Shown here one piece after another: positions 9,409 through 17,725 of a stretch of 64,000 nt of DNA (the stretch's first letter is position 1; each line of letters begins with the position of its first letter). Both the position numbers and the translations under genes were made by a program. Below the pieces are notes generated by a model. It saw only the letters and a list, made by a program, of their open reading frames with translations. It did no database searches and was not told the origin of the DNA. This DNA is from Methylovulum miyakonense HT12. Its GTDB lineage: Bacteria; Pseudomonadota; Gammaproteobacteria; Methylococcales; Methylomonadaceae. The stretch lies in NCBI RefSeq assembly GCF_000384075.1, contig NZ_KB913025.1, positions 3,657,721 to 3,721,720 of the forward strand, written 5' to 3'.

Positions 9409-10242
9409 ATGGATATTAAAAAACGGCCCGCACGGCTGGCGGTCTTGTTGTTGGCCATAGCGGTTTGCCCCGCCAGTGTTTGGGCCACCGGGCCCCGCAT
9501 CAAGCAAGATTTGTTCACGCCCAACGCCAACGTCATTTATGCGCTGGATTTCCCGCCGTTCATCACCACGGAACTGGCGGGCGGCGGCATCGCCATTGAG
9601 CTAGTGAACACGGTGCTGCAAGCGGAAAAAATCAACGCCCCGATCAACACCCTGCCGTCACCCCGGATGCTGGCCTACTATATTTTGCAGGAAAAGGCCT
9701 TGGCGGCAGTCGGCGGCCATTTGCATTTTACGGCCGAAGAGCAGAAGTCACTGGTCTTCGTGCCGCTGTTGCGCCTACAAGAACACTACTATGTTTACCG
9801 GCCCAAACATCCCCAAGGCCTGCCTTGGCAAGGGGACTTGAAGGCCTTGGCAACATACGTCTATGGCGCCAACCAGAAAGAAGACGTGGCCGCCTACCAA
9901 CAAGCCGGGGTCAAAGTCGAAACCGGCAACACCTTGACCTTGTTGGAAAAACTAAAGGCCGGGCAGGTCGATTTTATTGGCGGCCCGGAACTGGCGATCA
10001 ATTGGTATCTGGACAGGAACTTTGCGGCTGACAAAGACAAGTTCAGCAAGTTGGAGCCCAATGCCGGTGAAGGGACGCTATTTATTATCTTCAACAAAAA
10101 GCATCCGCAAGGCGAAACCTTGGCTAAGCAATTTAAGAAAGGCCTCGCAGCCCTCATCGCCAATGGCCAATATCAGGCGTTGCTAGAAAAACAGTTGGGG
10201 GGCGGTGACGCCGTCAGCCGCTACAGCCTGCCGCTGCAATAA
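9409..10242 (+). CDS. periplasmic family-3 solute-binding protein (orphan)
   Basis: A signal peptide (residues 1 to about 27) precedes a bilobed binding-protein fold of the amino-acid/ectoine type. Typical landmarks are IYALDFPPFITTELAGGGIAIELVNTVLQ at the start of lobe 1 and a KKGLAALIANGQYQALLEK C-terminal helix. ATG 9409 is placed by a good GGAGG 7 nt upstream. No ABC permease or ATPase is encoded nearby; the next genes are a paralogue and a hybrid histidine kinase. I infer that it senses a ligand for that kinase or has lost its transporter, rather than supplying uptake. Confidence 0.85.
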   Translation: MDIKKRPARLAVLLLAIAVCPASVWATGPRIKQDLFTPNANVIYALDFPPFITTELAGGGIAIELVNTVLQAEKINAPINTLPSPRMLAYYILQEKALAAVGGHLHFTAEEQKSLVFVPLLRLQEHYYVYRPKHPQGLPWQGDLKALATYVYGANQKEDVAAYQQAGVKVETGNTLTLLEKLKAGQVDFIGGPELAINWYLDRNFAADKDKFSKLEPNAGEGTLFIIFNKKHPQGETLAKQFKKGLAALIANGQYQALLEKQLGGGDAVSRYSLPLQ

Positions 10243-10255
10243 CGGGCGGCAAGCC

Positions 10256-11044
10256 ATGATACGCCTGTGCCTTTTGCTGTTGCTGCTGTTTCCGGGAGGG
10301 CCTGCTCAGGCCGGCACCATCGTGCTGGAAGCCAACGAAAGCCCGCCGTATTGGAGCAAATCCCTGCCCGGCGGGGGGCTAGGCAGCGAATTGGTGCAGG
10401 CGGTTTCCGAAGCCGCAGGCCTGCAAACCCGGATCGACTTTGTGCCCTTGTCGAGGATGATAGAAGATCGGGGCAACAACGATTTGGGCAACCCCGAATT
10501 TTATATGGCGCAACAGGAGTTCGCCGCGGTCATCCCGATTGCGGTGTCGGAAGCGGCGATTTTTTATTACCGCCCCCGCCACGGCCCGCCACCGAAAATC
10601 AACAGTTTTGACGATTTGAAACAATACAAAATCGGCGTGTTGAAAGGCACCCTGATCGACCGGCGGGCGTTTGAACAAATGGGGCTGCATTTTGAATCCA
10701 GCTATGCCCAAAGCTCGTTGTTCAAAAAACTTAAGCTGGGCAGGGTCGATCTGGTGTTTGAAATTGACTTGGTTGGCCAACAAATCCTTGCCCAATTGTT
10801 TCCTGGACAAAAAAATGATTTTGTCCGGCAACCGTTGCCCAACAGCATTTCCCCCATCGCCATCATGATCGACGCCGAATACCCGCAGGCCAACGAAATA
10901 GCGGCGCAATACCGGAAAGGCTTGGCGGCGATCATCGCCAATGGCCGCTATCGGCAAATTGCCGAAAAATACTACCCGGACGGGCAATTGCCCCCCGGTT
11001 GGTTCGCCCATTTACAGCGCTTCCAGCAGCTGTATGCTTTCTAA
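10256..11044 (+). CDS. second periplasmic family-3 solute-binding protein
   Basis: This 262-residue protein starts 13 nt after its neighbour and is its paralogue: signal peptide MIRLCLLLLLLFPGGPAQA, then VLEANESPPYWSKSLPGGGLGSELVQAVSEAAGL and a C-terminal AAQYRKGLAAIIANGRYRQIAEKY. The framing motif (ligand-cleft PPxW/PPF, GGGLGSELV) is shared with the upstream copy, so the two arose by duplication. The frame is open upstream of ATG 10256, but the signal peptide starts exactly there. It is followed 16 nt later by the hybrid kinase gene, which makes a sensory role likely. Ligand unknown. Confidence 0.85.
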   Translation: MIRLCLLLLLLFPGGPAQAGTIVLEANESPPYWSKSLPGGGLGSELVQAVSEAAGLQTRIDFVPLSRMIEDRGNNDLGNPEFYMAQQEFAAVIPIAVSEAAIFYYRPRHGPPPKINSFDDLKQYKIGVLKGTLIDRRAFEQMGLHFESSYAQSSLFKKLKLGRVDLVFEIDLVGQQILAQLFPGQKNDFVRQPLPNSISPIAIMIDAEYPQANEIAAQYRKGLAAIIANGRYRQIAEKYYPDGQLPPGWFAHLQRFQQLYAF

Positions 11045-11060
11045 CCGATACGGGTAGCGC

Positions 11061-13343
11061 ATGAAAAAACGTCCGAAAAGCATCAAAACCCGTATCACCG
11101 TTTGGTTGCTGGCGGTTGTCGTGATCGGCTTGGCCCCTTACGAAATACTGAACTATATCCAGGTTGAACAGCGCCTGCACGGCGAATTGGAAAACCAAGC
11201 CGATAGGAAAATACTGCGCCTGAAAGAAAACCTGATCATTCCGCTGTGGGAAATGGATGAGGAATGGATAGGCAAGATGGTCGACGTGGAGATGATGGAC
11301 AACAACGCCTATGCCGTCCAGGTCAGCGGCGGCGGGCCTGTCTTCGTCTCCCGGATGAGGGACGGGCGCTGGCAAGTGGTCAAAGGCGGCAACCCTCCCA
11401 TAACCGGCGATTTCGTCGTGCGCCAGCAAGAGGTCTTGCACGACGGCACCCCAATTGGCCATGTGCAGCTTTATCTCAGCAAACATAGCCTACAGGGGCA
11501 ATTGCGGAACGAAGCGTTGGCGGCGGTGACCCGGGCGGCGGCGCTGATTTGTTTGATCGTGCTGTTTTTAAGGATGGCCGTGAACCAACTGGTGGTCAAA
11601 CCGCTGTTCCGGATTTTGGACGTGGTCAACGCCATCGCCAGCGGCAAGTATGATGTCACCTTTTCCGAGCAACGTAACGATGAACTGGGGGTGCTGGCAT
11701 CGGGGATCACCCTGATGCTGGAAAACCTGCGCTTGCGTGAAACCGAACGTGACCTTGCCACCGCCGGATTGCAACAGGCCAACCAGCGGCTGGAATGGGA
11801 ATTACAGGAGCGCACCAAAGCGCAAGCCGCGCTGAAAGAATTGAATGAAACCTTGGAGCAACGCATACAGGAACGGACAACGGATTTGCAGGTGAGCAAC
11901 CGGCACCTGCAAGAAATGGGGGCGGTGCTTGAAAAAGCCAAAAACGACGCCGAAGCCGCCAATCGGGCGAAAAGCATTTTTCTCGCCAACATGAGCCATG
12001 AATTGCGCACACCGATGAATGCCGTGCTGGGTTTTTCCCGGCTGATGCAAGGCGATGAAGGGCTGACCGCGTCGCAACGTGAAAACCTCGACATCATCAA
12101 CCGCAGCGGCAACCATTTGCTGGATTTGATCAACCAAGTGCTGGATATGGCCAAAATCGAGTCGGGGCGCATAGTTGTCGAAAATGCGCCGTTTGACCTG
12201 GGTGCGGTGATCCGCGACATCATTGACATGATGCACGAACGCGCCGAATCAAAAGGGCTCAGCTTAAACATAGACCAAGGCTCGTCATTTCCGCGCTTCG
12301 TCAGTGCCGATGCCAGCAAGCTGCGGCATATCCTGATCAACCTGCTGGGCAACGCGATCAAATATACCCTACAGGGCCAAGTGATCCTGAGGCTGGGCAC
12401 GCAAGCGCCATCACAGGACGGCTCGTTGGTTCTGGTTTGCGAAGTCGAAGACACCGGTATTGGCATTTCCGGGCAGGATTTATCACAAATTTTCCATGCG
12501 TTCGTCCAGGTCGGCAAGCTGACGGACCAACATGGCACCGGTTTGGGGCTGGTCATCACCAAGCAATATGTGGAACTGATGGGCGGGTCGATTACGGTCA
12601 GCAGCCAGCCCGGTAAAGGCTCGCTATTCCGGGTTGAAATTCCGGCGGCCCGCGTACCCGAATCGACCATAGAAAGCTTCCATGGCTCCATCGCAAGCCG
12701 AGTGGTCGGCCTAGAACCCGGACAACCCGATTACAAGATACTGATCGTCGAAGACCGGGCCGAAAACCGCTTGTTATTGAAAAAAATCCTGGAGTCGGCC
12801 GGTTTTCCGGTGCTTGAAGCCACCAATGGCCTGGAAGCTGTGGAAGCCTTTAAGCGTTGGCATCCCGATTTTATCTGGATGGACCGGCGTATGCCAGTGA
12901 TGGACGGGATAGAAGCCACCCGGACGATTTTAGCCTTACCGGAGGCGAAAAACGTCAAGATCGCGGCGATAACCGCTTCAGTGTTTTTGGAAGACCGGCA
13001 GGCCTTATTCCAAGCCGGTGCCTGTGCGATTATCAATAAACCCTACCGCAATGAAGAAATTTTTGATTGCATGGCCCAGCAATTGGGTGTCCGCTACCTC
13101 TATGAGGAAGGCCAGGGCAAGCCCGTCATGGATGACAGCTTGAGCCACGACGAACTGGCCAAGAAGCTGGAAGCGCTGCCTAAAGACTGGCTAAGGGCAT
13201 TACAAACAGCGGCGGTTGAACTGGATGTCGAACAATGTTTGGAGCTTATCCACCAGACGGATCCGGTTGACCCGGCGTTATCCAGGCAGTTACAGGCATT
13301 AGTCAACCAATTTGATTTTGAAGGTTTGTTAAAGCTATTGTAA
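11061..13343 (+). CDS. membrane hybrid sensor histidine kinase with receiver domain
   Basis: Domains in order (760 aa): transmembrane helix about 13-30; periplasmic sensor about 31-155; second membrane helix about 157-180; HAMP (VKPLFRILDVVNAIASGKYDV); coiled coil about 225-300; HisKA with SHELRTPMN (His near 312); HATPase with NLLGNAIKYT, DTGIGI and HGTGLGL; receiver with the Asp in FIWMDRRMPVMDG near 609. A C-terminal tail of about 75 residues has no clear Hpt histidine. It starts 16 nt after the second binding protein, so the two binding proteins and this kinase form a probable ligand-sensing unit. The HD-GYP regulator upstream is a candidate output partner, which is inference. Confidence 0.93.
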   Translation: MKKRPKSIKTRITVWLLAVVVIGLAPYEILNYIQVEQRLHGELENQADRKILRLKENLIIPLWEMDEEWIGKMVDVEMMDNNAYAVQVSGGGPVFVSRMRDGRWQVVKGGNPPITGDFVVRQQEVLHDGTPIGHVQLYLSKHSLQGQLRNEALAAVTRAAALICLIVLFLRMAVNQLVVKPLFRILDVVNAIASGKYDVTFSEQRNDELGVLASGITLMLENLRLRETERDLATAGLQQANQRLEWELQERTKAQAALKELNETLEQRIQERTTDLQVSNRHLQEMGAVLEKAKNDAEAANRAKSIFLANMSHELRTPMNAVLGFSRLMQGDEGLTASQRENLDIINRSGNHLLDLINQVLDMAKIESGRIVVENAPFDLGAVIRDIIDMMHERAESKGLSLNIDQGSSFPRFVSADASKLRHILINLLGNAIKYTLQGQVILRLGTQAPSQDGSLVLVCEVEDTGIGISGQDLSQIFHAFVQVGKLTDQHGTGLGLVITKQYVELMGGSITVSSQPGKGSLFRVEIPAARVPESTIESFHGSIASRVVGLEPGQPDYKILIVEDRAENRLLLKKILESAGFPVLEATNGLEAVEAFKRWHPDFIWMDRRMPVMDGIEATRTILALPEAKNVKIAAITASVFLEDRQALFQAGACAIINKPYRNEEIFDCMAQQLGVRYLYEEGQGKPVMDDSLSHDELAKKLEALPKDWLRALQTAAVELDVEQCLELIHQTDPVDPALSRQLQALVNQFDFEGLLKLL

Positions 13344-13429
13344 GGGAGGCCATGCTAAAGGCGAGCGCTGCCGCCCAGGTCGGACTTCCCGCCCCCCCAA
13401 CCGGCCTATGCCCCCATCCGCCCCATTAT

Positions 13430-14962
13430 TTACGGATCAGCTATTTTTAAAATCAATTGCCCCGCTTGCGATGCTTGCTTGCGCCATTGCCGCCAATAAC
13501 TGGCCGTTTGTTGCTGGCGTAAACAGCGTAGATACCGCACCCGTTGGGCGGCATCCAAGTGCTCATGGATCAGTGGCATCAGGCCATCTTCCACATTGTA
13601 GGCAGCCTGCCCGGCGGCGAGGCATACGGGCACAACGCAGTCTAAAGGCAGGCTTAACTCGTGGGCGATCGCTTCACACGCCTGCCGGATAGTGTGGGCT
13701 TTGGCGTTGTCCGGCTGTTGGATATTGTAAGGCGGTTGCCATTCCCGCACGGGGCGCAAGCGGTCGATTTGCGTTGCCACGGCAATGATGACCGGTAACG
13801 TCTGGTTGGGGCATTGTTCCTGGAAATACTGGCGTATGGCCTCCAGCTGTTGCACATCGGCTAGCCGGGCGGCTTGCGCGGCATGGCACACCATTAAAAT
13901 GACGTCGACCTTCGCCCATTCTTGTTTTAAGGCTTCGGAACTCTGCCCGTGGGCCAATCCGCCGTAACCCGCACTATCTAAGATAATGGCTTGTTGCAAG
14001 CCATCCCGCTCCAACAAATAGGGGACAATCCCTGCGGTGGTTGGCAGGACGCCTTCCGCACTTTTGATCTCGCCAAACAAGGCATTGATCAAACTGGACT
14101 TACCGCTGCTGACTTGGCCTAAAACCAGGAAACGCAGCGGTTCCATTGATAACCCATGCGTGGCGCTTTCAGCGATGTCTTGCCTTGAGGCGGTGCTTAA
14201 CATCCCGGTCGGAACCATATCATCCAAAGTCAATTGGCCGCTATAAAGCTGGATCGCGTAATAGCCCAATTTGTTGATATAAGCACTAACCAGGCGTTTC
14301 GACAGCTCGTCCGTCACGGTATTCAGGCCTTTGGCAACCAACAACCCCCGCGCTTTCGCCAGTGCCGCGCCAGACCAGTTGAACAACCAGTTCCCGATAC
14401 TGAAGGCCGATTTGAATTTATTCAGGGTATCGACCGCCTGCTTGGCGCGTAGCAAGTCGCCGACCAGCACGGCATGGCTGCCGGGGATTTTGTCCAGGAC
14501 CTCGTGCTGGATGTCCCCGCACACCAAGACGATCAGCTTGAGCAAATACGGCAACGGAAATTCCAATACAGGATATGGGGAATCCGCATGGAAATGCCGA
14601 GCCACCAGCGTCAACACTTCGTTGGTCAGTTTTAGGGCCTTGCGGGTGTCGGTCAATACCCCCGTTTCGGTTTGCCAACGCTCGGCCAAAGGCTGAAGGT
14701 CTTGCCAAGCCAATTGGGCTTTATCCGGCCAGTTAGGATTTGCTTGGACGGTAAACGGCTCTATGAACACCGGCTTGGCGCTACGGCTGCGCCAGTGCAG
14801 CAAGCCGTACACCAGCGCGATATTGGCGGATAACATGCCCATACCTTCGTAAAGCCAACCCTGTTGCCATAACCAATAACCGCCCAAACCGGCCAACGCC
14901 AGCCAGGGCAATACCAACAGCACGGTGACCAAGAAACCAAAGCGCGTCAGTGACATGGGCAT
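13430..14962 (-). CDS. membrane-anchored dynamin/Era-like GTPase
   Basis: Two hydrophobic helices at the N-terminus (about 8-28 and 38-54) are followed by a helical region of about 220 residues and a GTPase domain: P-loop GQVSSGKSSLINAL near residue 282, switch motif DSAGYGG in place of DxxG, and G4 motif TQID. The TQID differs from canonical NKxD but is common in YcjX/DUF697-type GTPases. Its ATG lies 2 nt after the stop of the other GTPase gene, so the pair is co-transcribed and probably acts together at the inner membrane. Substrate process unknown. Confidence 0.85.
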   Translation of the reverse strand: MPMSLTRFGFLVTVLLVLPWLALAGLGGYWLWQQGWLYEGMGMLSANIALVYGLLHWRSRSAKPVFIEPFTVQANPNWPDKAQLAWQDLQPLAERWQTETGVLTDTRKALKLTNEVLTLVARHFHADSPYPVLEFPLPYLLKLIVLVCGDIQHEVLDKIPGSHAVLVGDLLRAKQAVDTLNKFKSAFSIGNWLFNWSGAALAKARGLLVAKGLNTVTDELSKRLVSAYINKLGYYAIQLYSGQLTLDDMVPTGMLSTASRQDIAESATHGLSMEPLRFLVLGQVSSGKSSLINALFGEIKSAEGVLPTTAGIVPYLLERDGLQQAIILDSAGYGGLAHGQSSEALKQEWAKVDVILMVCHAAQAARLADVQQLEAIRQYFQEQCPNQTLPVIIAVATQIDRLRPVREWQPPYNIQQPDNAKAHTIRQACEAIAHELSLPLDCVVPVCLAAGQAAYNVEDGLMPLIHEHLDAAQRVRYLRCLRQQQTASYWRQWRKQASQAGQLILKIADP

Positions 14963-14964
14963 CG

Positions 14965-16140
14965 TTAATCTCCCCTTCTGTTGAGAAATTGCCGGGCTTG
15001 GGCGAAGGCTTCGTCATACGCTTGTTTTAACAGCGCATGATCAGGCAGGGCCCCGCGCCCGACACCATACAAATACACGCAAAAGGCTTTGCCCAACGCG
15101 TAAGTCATCGCTCCCGAATAAACGCCCGCCACCGCCGCACCGTACACAGGCACCAGTTTCAGCAATTCCCGCCCTAAAAAACCAAAGCCAGCACTGACAC
15201 CGATCAGGCTGGTGAATTCGGCGTACAGCCTGCGGGTCAATTCCAAACCATAAATGGACGCGATGCTATGGAACAGTTTCGCTTGCACCGCCAGCACCAA
15301 AGGCAAACCTGCCAAAGGGACTGCACCCAAACCGACATTCAACACGGCATAACCGATCAGATGCGGATGGGCTTGCCTGGCATGAAAATCCAGCAAGGCC
15401 TTGTGGTGTTCAGTCCCGCGCAATAAGCCGATCACGCCTATGGGCAACGCGTTTTCAACCGCGTCCCATAAGGCATCCAGGCCATAATCGGCAGGTTCAA
15501 AACCATCGTCGGGCAAAGTGAAATCGACAGGGACAAAATGTGCCGGCACGGTTTTAAACCAATCACGCTGATGCAACAGCGCTTGTGCCAAGGCATGGGG
15601 CACTTGCGGCGGGAACGGGGATTGTTGAAAAGGATAAGGTTGCAAATGCCCGGCACCCCGGGCATAGCCTTCATGCAAAACGGTTTGCACCACGATGATG
15701 GGCCAGTCCGGGTGTTGCTTGTGGATGCCCAGCACGCTATCGACCACCCCGGCCTGGTTCATGTCCAAAGCGCGGAGCACCACGACCAATAAATGCGCCT
15801 GCCGGGCGCACCAAGCCAAATCTTCGCCAGGGTCATAAGCCGTTTCGCCTAAGCCGCGCGTGTCCAGAAAACGCAGCATCGGATGGCTAGCCGATGGAAA
15901 ATCATAAAATTGCGAGCGTTTCGTACAGGCCTGGAAACCATTGCCAATTTCCGCCGCCCCATTGCCCGTCAAGGCGCGGATCAACGAGGTTTTCCCCGAT
16001 TGGGTTTTGCCCAATAACCAAAACACCGGAATCGGCAAGCGTTGCCTGACTTCGTTGATTTTCGGATCCACGCCGCTGGCTTTTGGGCTAAAAAGCGCGT
16101 CGCTTAAACCTTTCCACGTCCAATTGCCGATCATATTCAT
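14965..16140 (-). CDS. GTPase with C-terminal DUF697-like membrane domain
   Basis: The N-terminal GTPase domain has P-loop GKTQSGKTSLIRAL near residue 44 and switch II FLDTRGLGE; a canonical NKxD is not obvious (VVQTVLHEG occupies the position). The C-terminal third is hydrophobic (GYAVLNVGLGAVPLAGLPLVLAVQAKL, then an amphipathic helix with LTRRLYAEFTSLIGVSAGFGFLGRELLKLVPVYGAAVAGVYSGAMTYALG), as in DUF697 proteins. It is the first gene of a two-GTPase operon. The two proteins differ in architecture (membrane anchor N-terminal in one, C-terminal in the other), suggesting a hetero-complex. Biological role unknown. Confidence 0.85.
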   Translation of the reverse strand: MNMIGNWTWKGLSDALFSPKASGVDPKINEVRQRLPIPVFWLLGKTQSGKTSLIRALTGNGAAEIGNGFQACTKRSQFYDFPSASHPMLRFLDTRGLGETAYDPGEDLAWCARQAHLLVVVLRALDMNQAGVVDSVLGIHKQHPDWPIIVVQTVLHEGYARGAGHLQPYPFQQSPFPPQVPHALAQALLHQRDWFKTVPAHFVPVDFTLPDDGFEPADYGLDALWDAVENALPIGVIGLLRGTEHHKALLDFHARQAHPHLIGYAVLNVGLGAVPLAGLPLVLAVQAKLFHSIASIYGLELTRRLYAEFTSLIGVSAGFGFLGRELLKLVPVYGAAVAGVYSGAMTYALGKAFCVYLYGVGRGALPDHALLKQAYDEAFAQARQFLNRRGD

Positions 16141-16231
16141 ACTGGTTGCTTTAACAGGTGATATTTGGAAACAGTAGCGGCAAGCGGCTACCCGCCTGAT
16201 AGCTTTGGGGTTAAGTAAAACGGAGGGTATT

Positions 16232-16762
16232 TCAATAAAGCTTCCCCACCAAATCCAGGTAAGTCAGATACAGCCGCATATCAAATTCCAATTGATGGTA
16301 GCCGGGTTCCATATACTTGCATAAGTTATAAAACGCCTTGTTGTGCTGCTTTTCGCGTAAATGCGCCAATTCATGCACGACGATCATCCTCAGAAATTCA
16401 GGTGGCGACTGTTTAAAAACCGAACCGACACGGATTTCATGTTTCGCTTTCAAATTACCGCCCTGCACCCTGGATACAAAGGTATGCATGCCTAAGGCCT
16501 GGTGCAGCACATCCAGCTTGTCGTCGTAGGCCACCTTGCTCAACGGGTTGGATTGCCGGAGGAACTGGTTTTTCAGCTCCACCGTATAGTTGTATAAGGC
16601 TTTGTCTGTCCTGACATCATGGACAACCGGATATTTTTTTAACAACAGGCCAGCCAATTTATCGCTGTCCAGCAGCCCTTGCACTTGGTCTGTGACATTG
16701 GCCGGGTATCCGGCCAAATATTTTAAGGTGTCCATATTTTCAATACCGGAGCCAAAGGCCAT
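16232..16762 (-). CDS. YgjP-like zinc metallopeptidase
   Basis: The protein contains HELAHLREKQHNKAFY near residue 129, matching the HExxH zinc motif and downstream NxxF of the YgjP/DUF45 (M48-like) metallopeptidases, followed by PGYHQLEFDMRLYL. No signal peptide, so cytosolic. Two starts are possible: ATG 16762 or ATG 16735. The second gives the more typical MDTLKYLAGYP start; neither has a strong Shine-Dalgarno. Physiological substrate unknown. Confidence 0.82.
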   Translation of the reverse strand: MAFGSGIENMDTLKYLAGYPANVTDQVQGLLDSDKLAGLLLKKYPVVHDVRTDKALYNYTVELKNQFLRQSNPLSKVAYDDKLDVLHQALGMHTFVSRVQGGNLKAKHEIRVGSVFKQSPPEFLRMIVVHELAHLREKQHNKAFYNLCKYMEPGYHQLEFDMRLYLTYLDLVGKLY

Positions 16763-16827
16763 AGGTGCGGCCTTTATGGGGGAAAGCGGGCATCATCAAG
16801 CAATTCTCATTATGACACCCAGCAGAG

Positions 16828-17012
16828 TGGCTTGTGGTGCTGGGATTGCGCTATCGCTTCATCCAGCCTACGACACTTACGGCCTATTTATGTAGATATT
16901 TTTCGGGTAGGTCAGGTCGCCTAAATGCGCCAACTGTTGGTAGCGGTAACGTAACCCGACAACATCCGAGCGGCAACCGTTGGGTTACGCTATTGCTAAC
17001 CCAACCTACATA
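16828..17012. repeat. two adjacent palindromic intergenic repeats
   Basis: A short repeat near 16829-16875 contains the familiar CTGGGATTGCGCTATCGC/CAGCC type sequence. A second at about 16904-17012 has arms ending GTAGGTCAGGTCG and CTAACCCAACCTAC with inner CGTAACCCGAC and GTTGGGTTACG blocks. The second is related to the palindrome at 25036-25119. They occupy the gap between ygjP-like and yajQ and look like small non-autonomous palindromic elements. Confidence 0.7.
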
Positions 17013-17102
17013 ATCTAACAACAGAATGATTTTATTATCTTATTTATTAATTTAACGGCATTGGTTTCAATCCCCATCCTGCCCTAGGCATCATCAAGCG
17101 GG

Positions 17103-17585
17103 TCAATCCCGGAAATTCTCAAACTGCAAGGGCCTTTCCAGTTTTTCTTCGCGCAGCATTTGGATCACTTCCTGTAAATCATCGCGTTTTTTGCCGGTCA
17201 CGCGGACTTGTTCGCCTTGTATCGCCGCTTGCACCTTCAATTTTTTGTCTTTGATCAATTTGACGATTTTTTTGGCCATCGCCGAATCCAAGCCTTGCTT
17301 TAAGGTAATTTCCTGGCGTAGGGACTTGCCGCTGCCTTTGGCTTCGCCGACTTCCATACAGGCGATGTCTATCCCGCGCCGGCTCAACTTGGCGCAGACG
17401 ATGCTGAAAATTTGCTGCAATTGGAAGTTGGACCCGGAAACCATCACAATTTTTTCATCGGTCAGCTCCACCGAGGAATCCGTGCCTTTAAAATCAAAGC
17501 GGGTGTCCACTTCTTTGCTGGCTTGGTCAATGGCGTTTTTTACTTCGTGTTTATCAAATTCAGAAACAATATCAAAGGTTGGCAT
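17103..17585 (-). CDS. yajQ: YajQ family nucleotide-binding protein
   Basis: From ATG 17585 the product is 160 aa, the standard YajQ length, starting MPTFDIVSEFDKHEVKNAIDQ and containing DTRFDFKGTDSSVEL and LRQEITLKQGLDSAMAKKIVKLIKD. The open frame extends 25 codons further upstream, but that part runs into an inverted repeat and is not YajQ-like. Family members bind tRNA/GTP or cyclic di-GMP; a c-di-GMP role is possible here given the HD-GYP proteins in the window, but the sequence does not decide it. Confidence 0.95.
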   Translation of the reverse strand: MPTFDIVSEFDKHEVKNAIDQASKEVDTRFDFKGTDSSVELTDEKIVMVSGSNFQLQQIFSIVCAKLSRRGIDIACMEVGEAKGSGKSLRQEITLKQGLDSAMAKKIVKLIKDKKLKVQAAIQGEQVRVTGKKRDDLQEVIQMLREEKLERPLQFENFRD

Positions 17586-17640
17586 AGCGTTAGGTTTTGG
17601 CAAATAAATGGTTTGTGTGGTTTTTTTAACATCTCGAAGA

Positions 17641-17686
17641 ACACGAAGGCCACGAAGCATTGCATAAAACTTCGTGGCCTTCGTGT
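17641..17686. repeat. perfect 17-bp inverted repeat upstream of yajQ
   Basis: Arms ACACGAAGGCCACGAAG (17641-17657) and its exact complement (17670-17686) flank a 12-nt spacer. The stem is long and perfect but has no adjacent T-run in either direction, so it is more likely a dispersed palindromic element than a simple terminator. It lies between cca (stop at 17726) and yajQ (ATG 17585), both on the minus strand, and would be transcribed in the yajQ leader. Confidence 0.85.
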
Positions 17687-17725
17687 GCTTTGCGGGTTGT
17701 TAAACGGATAAGGTTCGCCGTTATT

